From: Streptomyces himalayensis subsp. himalayensis
GTDB lineage: Bacteria; Actinomycetota; Actinomycetes; Streptomycetales; Streptomycetaceae
Reading direction: 5' to 3'
DNA length: 64,000 nt
Assembly: GCF_013778455.1 (NCBI RefSeq)
Contig: NZ_JACEHE010000017.1
Location: 1-64,000 of the forward strand
The position numbers and the translations under genes are program-made. Of this stretch, positions 6,626 to 15,508 are shown piece after piece. Every line of letters starts with the position of its first letter. Positions within the stretch are counted from its first letter, which is position 1. The notes under the pieces were generated by a model. The model did no database searches, was not told the DNA's origin, and saw only the letters and a list, made by a program, of their open reading frames with translations.

Positions 6626-9234
6626 TGTCCACGACCGCACCTGTGGGGACCGGCCCCCGCCCCACGATCGTGCTCGTCGGCCACGGCATGGTCGGCCAGC
6701 GCTTCCTCGAAGCGCTCGCCGAGCGCGGCCTGACCGCCACGCACCGCGTGGTCGTGCTGTGCGAGGAGCCGCGCCCGGCGTACGACCGCGTGGCCCTCAC
6801 CTCGTATTTCTCGGGCAAGACGCCCGAGGACCTGTCGATGACCGACATGGCGTTCATCGAGAAGGAGCGCATCGAGCTGTACGTCGGCGACCCGGCGGAG
6901 ACGGTCGACCGCGAGGCCCGCAGGGTGACCGCCAAGTCCGGCCAGGTCTTCGAGTACGACATCCTCGTCCTCGCCACCGGCTCCTACCCGTTCGTGCCGC
7001 CCGTCCCGAACAAGGACGCCGAGGGCTGCTTCGTCTACCGCACGATCGAGGACCTGCTCGCGATCGAGGAGTACGCGAAGACGAAGGCGACGACCGGTGC
7101 CGTGGTCGGCGGCGGTCTGCTCGGCCTGGAGGCGGCCGGCGCCCTCAAGGGCCTCGGGCTGGGCGCCCACATCGTGGAGTTCGCGCCGCGCCTGATGCCG
7201 GTGCAGGTCGACGACGGCGGTGGCGCCGCGCTGCTGCGCACCATCGAGAACATGGGCCTGACCGTGCACACCGGCGTGGGCACGCAGGAGATCGTCACCG
7301 ACGAGTCCGGCGCGGTCACCGGCATGAAGCTGTCCGACGGCTCCGAACTCGCCACGGACCTGGTGGTGTTCTCCGCCGGTGTCCGCCCCCGCGACCAGCT
7401 GGCCCGCGACTGCGGCCTCACGGTCGGCGAGCGCGGCGGCATCACCGTCGACGAGCAGTGCCGCACGGTGAACGACCCGCACGTGTTCGCGATCGGCGAG
7501 TGCGCACTGGCAGCGGACGGCCGGGTGTACGGCCTGGTGGCCCCCGGTTACGAGCAGGCCGAGACCGCCGCCGCGACCATCGCCGCGGACGAGGCCTCCT
7601 TCACCGGCGCCGACCTGTCCACCAAGCTGAAGCTGCTCGGTGTCGACGTGGCGTCCTTCGGCGACGCGCACGGCGCGACCGAGGACTGCCTCGACGTCGT
7701 CTACTCCGACTCCCGCGCGGGCCTGTACAAGAAGCTGGTCATCGGCAGCGACGGCACACTGCTCGGCGGCATCCTGGTCGGCGACGCGGAGGCGTACGGC
7801 ACGCTGAAGGCCTTCACCGGCTCGGTCCCGCCGGTCTCGCCCGAGTCGCTTGTGCTGCCCGCCGGTGCCGGGGAGCCCGCCCAGCTCGGCCCGTCCGCAC
7901 TGCCCGACGACGCGATCATCTGCTCGTGCAACAACGTCCGCAAGGGCACGATCCGCGGCGCGGTCACCGAGCACAAGTGCACCACCGTGCCCGAGGTGAA
8001 GAAGTGCACCAAGGCCGGTACGACGTGCGGCAGCTGCGTCAAGGTCCTCGGCCAGCTCGTCAACGCCGAGCTGGAGGCGTCCGGCGTCGAGGTCGACAAG
8101 GGCCTGTGCGGCTGCTTCGGCCAGACCCGCCAGGAGCTCTACGAGATCGTCCTCGCCCTGCGCATCACCTCGTACCAGGACCTCCTCGACCGCTACGGCC
8201 GGGAGGGTGCGCGCGGCGGCGACGGCTGCGAGATCTGCAAGCCCGCAGTCGGCTCGATCATCGCCTCGCTCGCGCCGACGCTGGGCGCCAGCGGCTACGT
8301 CCTGGACGGCGAGCAGGCATCGCTGCAGGACACCAACGACCACTTCCTGGCCAACCTGCAGAAGAACGGTTCGTACTCGATCGTGCCGCGCATCCCCGGC
8401 GGTGAGATCACCCCGGAGAAGCTGATCGTGATCGGCGAGGTGGCCCGCGACTTCGGGCTCTACACGAAGATCACGGGTGGTCAGCGCATCGACATGTTCG
8501 GCGCGCGCGTCGAGCAGCTGCCGATGATCTGGGCGCGGCTTGTGGACGCGGGCTTCGAATCCGGGCACGCGTACGGCAAGGCGCTGCGCACCGTGAAGTC
8601 GTGTGTGGGCCAGACCTGGTGCCGCTACGGCGTTCAGGACTCGGTCCGCATGGCCATCGACCTGGAGCTGCGCTACCGGGGTCTGCGCTCCCCGCACAAG
8701 CTGAAGTCGGCGGTCTCCGGCTGCCAGCGCGAGTGCGCGGAGGCCCAGTCCAAGGACTTCGGCGTGATCGCCACGGCGAACGGCTGGAACCTGTACGTTG
8801 CGGGCAACGGCGGCGCGACCCCGCGCCACGCGGACCTGCTGGCCCAGGACCTGTCCGACGCCGAGCTGATCCGGCTGATCGACCGCTTCCTGATGTTCTA
8901 CATCCGTACGGCCGACCGTCTTGAGCGCACGTCGACCTGGCTGGAGCGCATCGAGGGCGGCCTCGACCACGTGCGTGACGTCGTCGTCCACGACTCGCTG
9001 GGCATCTGCGACGAGCTGGAGAAGCTGATGGCCGACCACGTCGCGAACTACCGCGACGAGTGGGCCGAGACCATCAACGACCCGGAGAAGCTGTCGCGCT
9101 TCGTCTCCTTCGTGAACGCGCCCGACACCCCGGACCCGTTGGTCAGCTTCGTCCCGGAGCGCGACCAGATCAAGCCGGACCTGCCGCTGCTGTCCATCGG
9201 CACCCGCCCCCTGGAAGGAACCGCCACCCGATGA
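6625..9234 (+). CDS. nirB: Assimilatory nitrite reductase [NAD(P)H], large subunit
   Basis: The 869-residue enzyme reduces nitrite to ammonium using NAD(P)H. The N-terminal half is a FAD/NAD(P) reductase (GHGMVGQRF near residue 20, GGGLLGLEAAGAL near 160). A Bfd-like [2Fe-2S] domain follows with ICSCNNVRKG and CTKAGTTCGSC (about residues 430-475). The C-terminal half is the sirohaem/[4Fe-4S] reductase, with TVKSCVGQTWCRYG and SGCQRECAEA supplying the four cluster cysteines. The length is normal for the family. The start overlaps the previous gene's stop, and its stop overlaps the nirD ATG, so the three genes form one coupled operon. GlnR control is inferred from the upstream box. Confidence 0.97.
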   Translation: MSTTAPVGTGPRPTIVLVGHGMVGQRFLEALAERGLTATHRVVVLCEEPRPAYDRVALTSYFSGKTPEDLSMTDMAFIEKERIELYVGDPAETVDREARRVTAKSGQVFEYDILVLATGSYPFVPPVPNKDAEGCFVYRTIEDLLAIEEYAKTKATTGAVVGGGLLGLEAAGALKGLGLGAHIVEFAPRLMPVQVDDGGGAALLRTIENMGLTVHTGVGTQEIVTDESGAVTGMKLSDGSELATDLVVFSAGVRPRDQLARDCGLTVGERGGITVDEQCRTVNDPHVFAIGECALAADGRVYGLVAPGYEQAETAAATIAADEASFTGADLSTKLKLLGVDVASFGDAHGATEDCLDVVYSDSRAGLYKKLVIGSDGTLLGGILVGDAEAYGTLKAFTGSVPPVSPESLVLPAGAGEPAQLGPSALPDDAIICSCNNVRKGTIRGAVTEHKCTTVPEVKKCTKAGTTCGSCVKVLGQLVNAELEASGVEVDKGLCGCFGQTRQELYEIVLALRITSYQDLLDRYGREGARGGDGCEICKPAVGSIIASLAPTLGASGYVLDGEQASLQDTNDHFLANLQKNGSYSIVPRIPGGEITPEKLIVIGEVARDFGLYTKITGGQRIDMFGARVEQLPMIWARLVDAGFESGHAYGKALRTVKSCVGQTWCRYGVQDSVRMAIDLELRYRGLRSPHKLKSAVSGCQRECAEAQSKDFGVIATANGWNLYVAGNGGATPRHADLLAQDLSDAELIRLIDRFLMFYIRTADRLERTSTWLERIEGGLDHVRDVVVHDSLGICDELEKLMADHVANYRDEWAETINDPEKLSRFVSFVNAPDTPDPLVSFVPERDQIKPDLPLLSIGTRPLEGTATR

Positions 9235-9599
9235 CGCTCGCCCCGGAAACCACAGATCTGAAGGTGCAGCTGCTTCTCGACGGGACCGGTGACTGGTTCA
9301 CGGTCTGCGATCTGGCGCTGCTGACGCCCGGCCGCGGTGTCGCGGCCCTGCTGCCGGACGGCCGGCAGGCCGCGATCTTCCTCGACCGTTCGGGTCGCCT
9401 GTACGCGATCGACAACCGTGACCCGTTCACGGGCGCCGCGGTCCTCTCGCGGGGCCTGATCGGCTCGGCGCAGGGGCGCCCGTTCGTCGCCTCGCCACTG
9501 CTGAAGCAGCGCTTCGACCTGGAGTCCGGGAAGTGCCTGGACGACGACGAGGTCGCGGTGACGGCGTACGAGGTGCGGAGCGCGGGCGTCGCGGTCTGA
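9231..9599 (+). CDS. nirD: Nitrite reductase [NAD(P)H], small subunit
   Basis: The 122-residue protein is the NirD partner of NirB and has a Rieske-like fold. Its segment WFTVCDLALLTPGRGVAALL and the following IDNRDPFTGAAVLSRGL match the NirD family. As is normal for NirD, the [2Fe-2S] ligands of true Rieske proteins are not present as two C-x-H/C-x2-H pairs. The ATG overlaps the nirB stop by four bases (ATGA). A strong hairpin terminator follows at 9613, closing the operon. Confidence 0.95.
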   Translation: MTLAPETTDLKVQLLLDGTGDWFTVCDLALLTPGRGVAALLPDGRQAAIFLDRSGRLYAIDNRDPFTGAAVLSRGLIGSAQGRPFVASPLLKQRFDLESGKCLDDDEVAVTAYEVRSAGVAV

Positions 9600-9612
9600 G
9601 CACGGACGATCG

Positions 9613-9649
9613 AGTGACGGCTCCGCGGTCCCGCCGCGGAGCCGTCACT
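9613..9649. terminator. Strong hairpin terminator between nirD and the convergent SDR gene
   Basis: A perfect 16-bp stem (9613-9628 with 9634-9649) with a 5-base loop sits between two convergent genes. It can stop transcription from both sides. There is no U-tract, as is common in Streptomyces. Confidence 0.9.
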
Positions 9650-9661
9650 GCGTTCCGCTGA

Positions 9662-10594
9662 TCACGCCTTGAGCGCGCCGTACGTGACGCCCGTAAGCCG
9701 CTCCGACTCGGCCCACAGCCGCTCGCCCGCCGTGTCGTTCAGCGTCCACGGGGCGCGCCACGACGGCGCGGGGGCACCGCGCCAGCCCTGGAGGCGGGGC
9801 CCGGTGAAGGAGTCCGGGGCGACGCCGGGCGCCGTGGCCGCGTACAGCGTGGGCAGCGCGCCGGCGTCGGCCGACTGGGCGAAGACCCGGTTGCCGACGG
9901 CCACGAGGCGCTCGATGACCTTGCGGCCCTCCATCTGCGGGGCGCGGGTCTGCAGGTTCGTCGAGGCGTAGCCGGGATGCGCGGCAGCCGCGACGACGCC
10001 GGAGCCGGCGGCGGCGAGACGGCGCGCCAACTCGTGGACGAACAACAGGTTCGCGGTCTTGGAGCGTCCGTACGCGACCCAGCGCCGGTAGCCGCGCTCG
10101 CTGTTCAGGTCGTCGATGTCGATGTTCGCGAGCGCGTGGAAGCCACTGGAGACGCTCACGACACGGGCCTCGGGCGCGGCCAGGAGCCGCGGCATCAGCA
10201 GCCCGGTGAGCGCGAAGTGCCCGAGGTGGTTGACGCCGAACTGCGTCTCGAAACCGTCCGCCGTCCGGCCGTACGGCAGGGCCATCACGCCCGCATTGTT
10301 GATGAGCAGATCGAGCCGGCCGTGGTCGCGGTCGTAGGCGGCTGCGAACTCCCGTACGGAGTCCAGCGAGCCGAGATCGAGCGGGACGAACTGCACGTCC
10401 GCGTCCCGGACTTCGGCACGGATCCGGTCCGAGGCCTCGATGCCGCGTGTCTCGCTGCGGCAGGCGAGAAGCACCCGGGCTCCATGCCGGGCGAGCTCAC
10501 GTGCCGTCACGTATCCGATGCCGCTGTTGGCACCGGTGACCACGGCGACACGTCCGCCCTGGTCCGGGATGCCGCTCGCGTTCCAGCCCGTCAT
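9662..10594 (-). CDS. Short-chain dehydrogenase/reductase (retinol dehydrogenase/protochlorophyllide-reductase-like)
   Basis: The 310-residue SDR has the cofactor-binding TGANSGIG at about residues 20-27 and LLINNAGVM near 95. The catalytic Tyr and Lys are in YGRSK near residue 175, preceded by VVSVSSG. The length and the ACRSE motif after the second strand, which suggests NADP(H), are typical of the RDH/POR-like SDR subgroup. The substrate cannot be deduced. It lies alone, convergent with nirD and divergent from the PhoX-like gene. Confidence 0.88.
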   Translation of the reverse strand: MTGWNASGIPDQGGRVAVVTGANSGIGYVTARELARHGARVLLACRSETRGIEASDRIRAEVRDADVQFVPLDLGSLDSVREFAAAYDRDHGRLDLLINNAGVMALPYGRTADGFETQFGVNHLGHFALTGLLMPRLLAAPEARVVSVSSGFHALANIDIDDLNSERGYRRWVAYGRSKTANLLFVHELARRLAAAGSGVVAAAAHPGYASTNLQTRAPQMEGRKVIERLVAVGNRVFAQSADAGALPTLYAATAPGVAPDSFTGPRLQGWRGAPAPSWRAPWTLNDTAGERLWAESERLTGVTYGALKA

Positions 10595-10796
10595 GAGGGA
10601 GCTCCCTTGTGGAGATGGTGGTCACTTCACCGTACGACGGCGGGGCGATCACTTCCCGGCCATCCGATGCCAGGACGCCGTCATGAATTGTCCATGGCCC
10701 GTCAACTCGGCGCGCCTAGGGTCCATGACCGGCCCCCCACGCTCGACCCCGGCGCCGCCCGGTGCCGGGGCGGTCACGGCACCCCCTGGAGCGAGA

Positions 10797-11957
10797 GTGG
10801 AACGTCGTACCTTCCTGCGCGGAGCAGTCATCGGCACCTCGGCCGCCGCCTTCGGCGGCACCCTGATGCACGGCGCCGCCTACGCGGCCCCGGCCCAGAA
10901 GGGCCCCGGCCCGTACGGGGCGCTGGGCACCGCCGATGCCAACGGGATCCAGCTGCCCAGCGGCTTCACCAGCAGAGTCATCGCCCGTTCCGGACAGGTC
11001 GTCTCCGGCACCTCCTACACCTGGCACAACGCCCCCGACGGCGGCGCCTGCTTCGCCGACGGCAGCGGCTGGATCTACGTCTCCAACTCCGAGATCAGCA
11101 CCGGCGGCGGCGCCGGCGCCGTGAAGTTCAACTCCTCGGGCTCCATCACCGGCGCCTACCGGATCCTGTCCAGCACGCGCAACAACTGCGCGGGCGGCGC
11201 CACCCCGTGGAACACCTGGCTGTCCTGTGAGGAGGTCTCCCTCGGCTACGTCTACGAGACCGACCCGTGGGGCGTGAAGGCCGCCGTCCGCCGCGACGCG
11301 ATGGGCCGGTTCAAGCACGAGGCGGCTGCCGCCGACCCGGTGCGCAAGGTCATCTACATGACCGAGGACGAGAGCGACGGCTGCTTCTACCGGTTCATCC
11401 CGACCACCTGGGGCGACCTGTCCGCCGGCACCCTGCAGGTCCTCAAGGCCGGCACGGCCACCTCCGGAAGCTTCACCTGGGCGAACGTGCCCGACCGCGA
11501 CGGCTCCCCCACCGTCACCCGCGACCAGGTCTCCGGCGCCAAGATCTTCAACGGCGGCGAGGGCTGCCACTACGCCAACGACACCGTCTGGTTCACCACC
11601 AAGGGCGACAACCGCGTCTGGCAGCTCAACCTGCTGAACAGCACCTACGAGCTGGCCTACGACGACTCCCTGGTCAGCGGCGGCGGCGCCCCGCTGACCG
11701 GCGTCGACAACGTCACCGGCTCCTCCTCCGGCGACCTGTTCGTCGCCGAGGACGGCGGCAACATGGAGATCTGCATCATCACGCCGGACGACATCGTCGC
11801 TCCGTTCCTGCGGATCACCGGCCAGTCGAGCTCGGAGATCACCGGCCCGGCCTTCTCCCCCGACGGCAAGCGGCTGTACTTCTCGTCGCAGCGCGGCACG
11901 ACGGGCAGCTCGTCCGGCGGCATCACATACGAGGTGACGGGGCCGTTCCGCTCCTGA
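10797..11957 (+). CDS. Tat-exported PhoX-like / DUF839 protein
   Basis: The 386-residue protein begins with a twin-arginine signal (ERRTFLRG, then a hydrophobic stretch ending at AYA near residue 30). The remainder is a beta-propeller-like DUF839/PhoX domain, with WHNAPDGGACF, NCAGGATPWNTWLSCEE and GEGCHYANDTVWFTT, the segments that hold metal ligands in PhoX phosphatases. It may be an extracellular phosphatase needing Ca/Fe, but many DUF839 proteins have no proven activity. The GTG at 10797 is chosen because GGAG lies five bases upstream and it places the Arg pair at the very N-terminus; an in-frame ATG at 10725 has poor SD spacing. Its 3' end overlaps the convergent SulP gene by 35 bases. 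Confidence 0.8.
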   Translation: MERRTFLRGAVIGTSAAAFGGTLMHGAAYAAPAQKGPGPYGALGTADANGIQLPSGFTSRVIARSGQVVSGTSYTWHNAPDGGACFADGSGWIYVSNSEISTGGGAGAVKFNSSGSITGAYRILSSTRNNCAGGATPWNTWLSCEEVSLGYVYETDPWGVKAAVRRDAMGRFKHEAAAADPVRKVIYMTEDESDGCFYRFIPTTWGDLSAGTLQVLKAGTATSGSFTWANVPDRDGSPTVTRDQVSGAKIFNGGEGCHYANDTVWFTTKGDNRVWQLNLLNSTYELAYDDSLVSGGGAPLTGVDNVTGSSSGDLFVAEDGGNMEICIITPDDIVAPFLRITGQSSSEITGPAFSPDGKRLYFSSQRGTTGSSSGGITYEVTGPFRS

Positions 11958-13653
11958 CCTGCTCGGCGTGGGCGGCGCCCGTGGCGTACGGGTGCCGCCC
12001 TTCGCCGTCCGGTCGGAGCAAGGTGTCCGGCCCGTGCGGGGCGTCGGGCCGGTGCGGGGCGTCCGGCCGGTGCGGGGCGTCCGGCCGGTGCGGGGAGTCC
12101 CGCCCTTGCGCGGCTTCCGGCAGCAGCAGTTCCACCGCCGCCCCGCGCTGCCGCTGCCGCTCCGCCCACTCCTCCACCTCCGCACGGCTGGCCAGATCCA
12201 GATGGGTGACGCCCGTCAGATCCATCTGGACCCGCTCGCGCCCAGCCAGGGACTCCAGCGTGGCCGTCAGCTGCGGCAGCCGCAGGAAGGTGGCGTTGCC
12301 GCTCATCACCAGCAGCGCGCTGTCGCCCTCCACGGTCGTCTCCGCGGTGAGCCGGGACATGCGCACGGCGGCCAGCAGCACCGCCACCGCCAGGCCCACC
12401 AGAACGCCCTCCAGCAGATTGGCGACCACGATGGCGACCGTGGTGACCGCCATGACCACGCCCTCGCCGCGGTCCTTGCGCCACATGCGCGGGAACTGGC
12501 CAGGGTCCAGCAGCTTCCACCCGCTGTGTACGAGGATTCCCGCGAGCACGCACACCGGGACGAGTCCGAGCAGGCCCGGCAGCAGCAGTCCGAAGCCGAG
12601 CAGCCAGCCGCCGTGCAGGATGCGGGAGAGTTTGGTCCTCGCCCCAGCCTGGACGTTGGCGGAGCTGCGCGCGATGACCGCGGTCAGCGGCAGCGCGCCG
12701 GCGAGCCCGGCGAGCGTGTTGCCGACGCCCTGGGACAGCAGTTCGGGGTTGTAGCGGGTACGCGGCCCGGTGTGCATCCGGTCGACCGCCGCCGCGCTGA
12801 ACAGGCTCTCGGCGGAGGCGATGACGGTGAAGGTGACGACCACGCCGAGCACCGCGGGGTCGGCGAGGCCCGCCAACTGCTCGGCTCCGGGGAGACGTAC
12901 GGCATCGCCGAGGCTGCCGAAGACGACCTTCTTGACCCGCACGCCCGGCAGCGAGGCGACGGCCGCCCCGAGCACGACCGCCACCAGCGGCGCGGGCACC
13001 TTGCTCAGCGGGGCCGGTGCCTTCTTCCACACGAAGCACAGGACGACGGTGGCGCCGCCGAGCAGCAGCGCCTGCGTGGCCGCCTGGCTGGCCAGGGTGC
13101 GGGAGAGCAGATCCTGCAGGCCCGCGGCGTTCTTCAGGGCCGAGCCGCGCTGTGCGGAGTCGACGAGCGCGTACGTCTGGCCGAGCATCAGCGGCAGCCC
13201 GATGCCGGCCAGCATGCCACCCACCACGGAGACCGAGATCGCCTGGAAGAAACGCCCCATCCGCAGCACACCGAGGACGATCTGCAGCACTCCGGTGGCC
13301 AGCACGATCGGGCCGAGCATCGCCAGACCGTGCGCGCCGACCGCCTCGAGCACCAGTGCGGCGAGCCCGGCCGCGGGGCCGCTGACCTGGAGGCTGCTGC
13401 CGGGCAGAAAGCCGACGACCAGGCCGCCGATGATCCCGGAGACGATGCCGAGCTCCACGGGTACGCCGGATGCGGCGGCGACGCCGATGCACAGCGGCAG
13501 GGCAACGAGGAAGACCACGAGGGAGGCAACGACATCCGTGACGAGGGTGCCCGGGTCGGCCGGAGTCCGCGTACCGGGAGGGGCACCGGTGCGGGCGCTC
13601 GTACGGATTCGGGTTCGCGTACGGCTTCGGGCAGGGCGGGCATGACGGGCCAT
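11923..13653 (-). CDS. SulP family anion transporter with STAS domain
   Basis: This is a 576-residue SLC26/SulP permease. After a basic Thr/Arg-rich N-terminal tail, about ten to twelve membrane segments follow, starting at LVTDVVASLVVFLVALPLCIG. A C-terminal STAS domain contains VQMDLTGVTHLDLASRAEVEEW. After STAS, an unusual tail holds tandem HRPDAP units coded by an 18-bp repeat. AGGAG six bases upstream fixes the start at 13653; a GTG further upstream at 13770 lies inside the preceding gene. The gene follows a beta-carbonic anhydrase gene 58 bases upstream on the same strand, so bicarbonate is the most likely substrate, as in BicA-type SulP proteins. Sulfate cannot be excluded. Confidence 0.88.
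   Translation of the reverse strand: MARHARPARSRTRTRIRTSARTGAPPGTRTPADPGTLVTDVVASLVVFLVALPLCIGVAAASGVPVELGIVSGIIGGLVVGFLPGSSLQVSGPAAGLAALVLEAVGAHGLAMLGPIVLATGVLQIVLGVLRMGRFFQAISVSVVGGMLAGIGLPLMLGQTYALVDSAQRGSALKNAAGLQDLLSRTLASQAATQALLLGGATVVLCFVWKKAPAPLSKVPAPLVAVVLGAAVASLPGVRVKKVVFGSLGDAVRLPGAEQLAGLADPAVLGVVVTFTVIASAESLFSAAAVDRMHTGPRTRYNPELLSQGVGNTLAGLAGALPLTAVIARSSANVQAGARTKLSRILHGGWLLGFGLLLPGLLGLVPVCVLAGILVHSGWKLLDPGQFPRMWRKDRGEGVVMAVTTVAIVVANLLEGVLVGLAVAVLLAAVRMSRLTAETTVEGDSALLVMSGNATFLRLPQLTATLESLAGRERVQMDLTGVTHLDLASRAEVEEWAERQRQRGAAVELLLPEAAQGRDSPHRPDAPHRPDAPHRPDAPHGPDTLLRPDGEGRHPYATGAAHAEQVRSGTAPSPRM
12027..12098. repeat. 18-bp in-frame tandem repeat at the 3' end of the SulP gene
   Basis: About four near-identical copies of an 18-bp unit (core GGTGCGGGGCGTCCGGCC on the plus strand) encode the repeated HRPDAP peptide on the minus strand. 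Copy changes keep the frame. Confidence 0.85.
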
Positions 13654-13711
13654 CGGTGCTCCTGGAACGGGGAGGGGGTGTGGGCTGTGGGGTGTGAGGG
13701 TGAAAGCGAGG

Positions 13712-14440
13712 TCAGGAACCGCTGAGCGGGCCTGGCTGCGGGCCACCGTGCGCGCCTTGGCGCGGGCCACCGTGCGGCGGGCCTTCGAGCGGGTCGCCGC
13801 TCAAGGGGCTCTGGTACTGGTCTCCGAGCCTCCGCGGGGGCAGCGGCGGCCGGAAGGCACCGTCCGCCGCCAGCTCCTCCACCTCTCCGGTGTCGATCCG
13901 GTAGAACCAGCCGTGCAGCCGCAGTTCACCGGCGGCGACGCGGTCCCGTACGAGCGGATATCCGTACAGAGAGGCGAGTTGGGCGGTGACGTGACGGCGT
14001 ACGGCCTCCGCCAGGGCGGGGTCCCCGGGTGGGCCCTCGATCACGGGCGCGAGCGCGGGCCGGGCCAGCTCCAGCCAGCCGCCCACCTCCGGGAGGCCGC
14101 TCAGGTCGGCCCCGCGCACCAGCGCGTCGACGGCACCGCAGTGCGAGTGACCGCAGACGACGATGTCGCCGACGCCCAGCACGTCCAGCGCGTAGCTGAT
14201 GGTGGCGGCTTCCGAGGAGATCAGCCGACGCTCGTACGGGGGCACGATGTGGCCCGCGGTACGCAGTTCGAAGAGCTCGCCGGGGCCTGCCCCTGTGATG
14301 TGGGACGGGAGGACCCGTGAGTCGGAGCAGGTGATGAAGAGGGCCTTGGGCCACTGCCCCTCGGCGAGCCTGCGATATTTGTCACTCTCGGCACTGATCC
14401 TGCGCTTGAACGCACGTGCGTTGTCCAGCAGTCGCTGCAC
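13712..14440 (-). CDS. Beta-class carbonic anhydrase
   Basis: The 242-residue enzyme interconverts CO2 and bicarbonate. The zinc ligands are Cys38 in ITCSDSR and the His/Cys pair in CGHSHCGAV about 60 residues later; the Asp-Arg dyad of CSDSR is intact. The GTG at 14440 is chosen because GGAAGGAG lies seven bases upstream and the family start (MQRLLDNAR-like) is matched; upstream frame extension has no support. A Gly/Pro-rich tail of about 40 residues after the catalytic domain is extra. It is the first gene of a two-gene unit with the SulP transporter, suggesting coupled bicarbonate transport and hydration. It is divergent from the response regulator at 14611. Confidence 0.93.
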   Translation of the reverse strand: MQRLLDNARAFKRRISAESDKYRRLAEGQWPKALFITCSDSRVLPSHITGAGPGELFELRTAGHIVPPYERRLISSEAATISYALDVLGVGDIVVCGHSHCGAVDALVRGADLSGLPEVGGWLELARPALAPVIEGPPGDPALAEAVRRHVTAQLASLYGYPLVRDRVAAGELRLHGWFYRIDTGEVEELAADGAFRPPLPPRRLGDQYQSPLSGDPLEGPPHGGPRQGAHGGPQPGPLSGS

Positions 14441-14610
14441 GGCAACGCTCCTTCCGGGATCGGGTGGCAGGACGCTAACCAGCACCGATGCCGCCCCGAC
14501 CGGCTTCTGGCGGAGCGCTTTCGCCCTCCTTTCGCCTTGCTTCCCGACCCCTAACCAAGGCTTTACGGAAAGCAGTTGAGGTGTCAGAGGCCTGAGGTAC
14601 CTTCCGGGGC

Positions 14611-15480
14611 ATGCGAGTTCTGTTGGTGGAGGACGACGACACGATCGCCGAGCCACTGGCCGACGGGCTCCGCCGGTACGGCTTCACGGTCGAGCGGAGC
14701 AGCACGGGCGCGGCCGCGCTCGGCATGCCGCCGGGCGACATCGTGCTGCTGGACCTGGGACTGCCCGACATGGACGGCATCGACGTGTGCCGCATGCTCC
14801 GGCAGGTCTCTCAGGTGCCGATCATCATGCTCACGGCACGCGGCGCGGAGGCCGACCGTGTGGTGGGTCTGGAACTGGGAGCGGACGACTACATCGCCAA
14901 GCCGTTCAGCATCCGCGAACTGATCGCCCGGATGCGGGCGGTGGCGCGGCGCTTCCACGCCGTTCCCGAGCTCGTACCGGAGGATCCGGCCGGGGGCGCC
15001 GGAACGCGGATCGCCGGGGCGGGGACCGCCAGCCCTCTGCACACCGGCCCCCTGCACAGAGGCCGCCTGCGCACCGGCCCTGTGCACACCGGTCCCCTGG
15101 GCACCGGACCCGTGCACGCCGGAGCCCTGCACACCGGAGCCCAGGGCGGCCCACCCAGGCAGGACCGCGGCCTGACCGGCCGACCCCAGATCATCGGCGC
15201 CCTCAGCATCGACCGGCGCACCCGCCAGGTCCTGATGGCCGGGCGGAGAGTCGACCTGACCCCGAAGGAGTTCGACCTGCTGGCCGTACTCGCTCAGGAC
15301 CCCGGCGCCGTGTACGAACGCGGGCACCTGCTCGAAACGGTCTGGACCGAGCGCTTCTTCGGCCCCACCAGGACCCTGGACGTCCATGTCGCCGCGCTGC
15401 GCCGCAAACTCGGCGACCCCGGCTCGATCGAAACCGTCCGGGGCGTGGGCTTCCGCCTGCGCGGCCCCGGCGGCAGCTGA
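14611..15480 (+). CDS. OmpR-family response regulator with long repeat linker
   Basis: The 289-residue regulator has a receiver domain at residues 1-120, with acidic pair E7/D8, phospho-acceptor D48 in LLDLGLPDMDG and Lys in ADDYIAKPF. The C-terminal winged helix (about 205-287) contains LTPKEFDLLAVLAQDPG and the recognition segment TRTLDVHVAALRRKLG. Between the two is an unusually long linker made of degenerate LHTGP-type pentapeptides, coded by a 15-bp repeat at about 15037-15148. The histidine kinase gene follows after 28 bases. The signal and targets are unknown; the adjacent carbonic anhydrase-SulP operon is divergent and could be a target. Confidence 0.93.
   Translation: MRVLLVEDDDTIAEPLADGLRRYGFTVERSSTGAAALGMPPGDIVLLDLGLPDMDGIDVCRMLRQVSQVPIIMLTARGAEADRVVGLELGADDYIAKPFSIRELIARMRAVARRFHAVPELVPEDPAGGAGTRIAGAGTASPLHTGPLHRGRLRTGPVHTGPLGTGPVHAGALHTGAQGGPPRQDRGLTGRPQIIGALSIDRRTRQVLMAGRRVDLTPKEFDLLAVLAQDPGAVYERGHLLETVWTERFFGPTRTLDVHVAALRRKLGDPGSIETVRGVGFRLRGPGGS
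15037..15148 (+). repeat. 15-bp in-frame repeat coding the response regulator linker
   Basis: About seven imperfect units of a 15-bp motif (such as CTGCACACCGGCCCC) encode (L/V)HTGP-like pentapeptides between receiver and DNA-binding domains. Confidence 0.8.
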
Positions 15481-15508
15481 GCCCGGACCGCGGGAATCGG
15501 CGCCTGAC

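Noticed and set aside
6325..9039. Long minus-strand frame across nirB
   Set aside because: Antisense shadow of a complete nirB with all motifs; no SD or recognisable domain.
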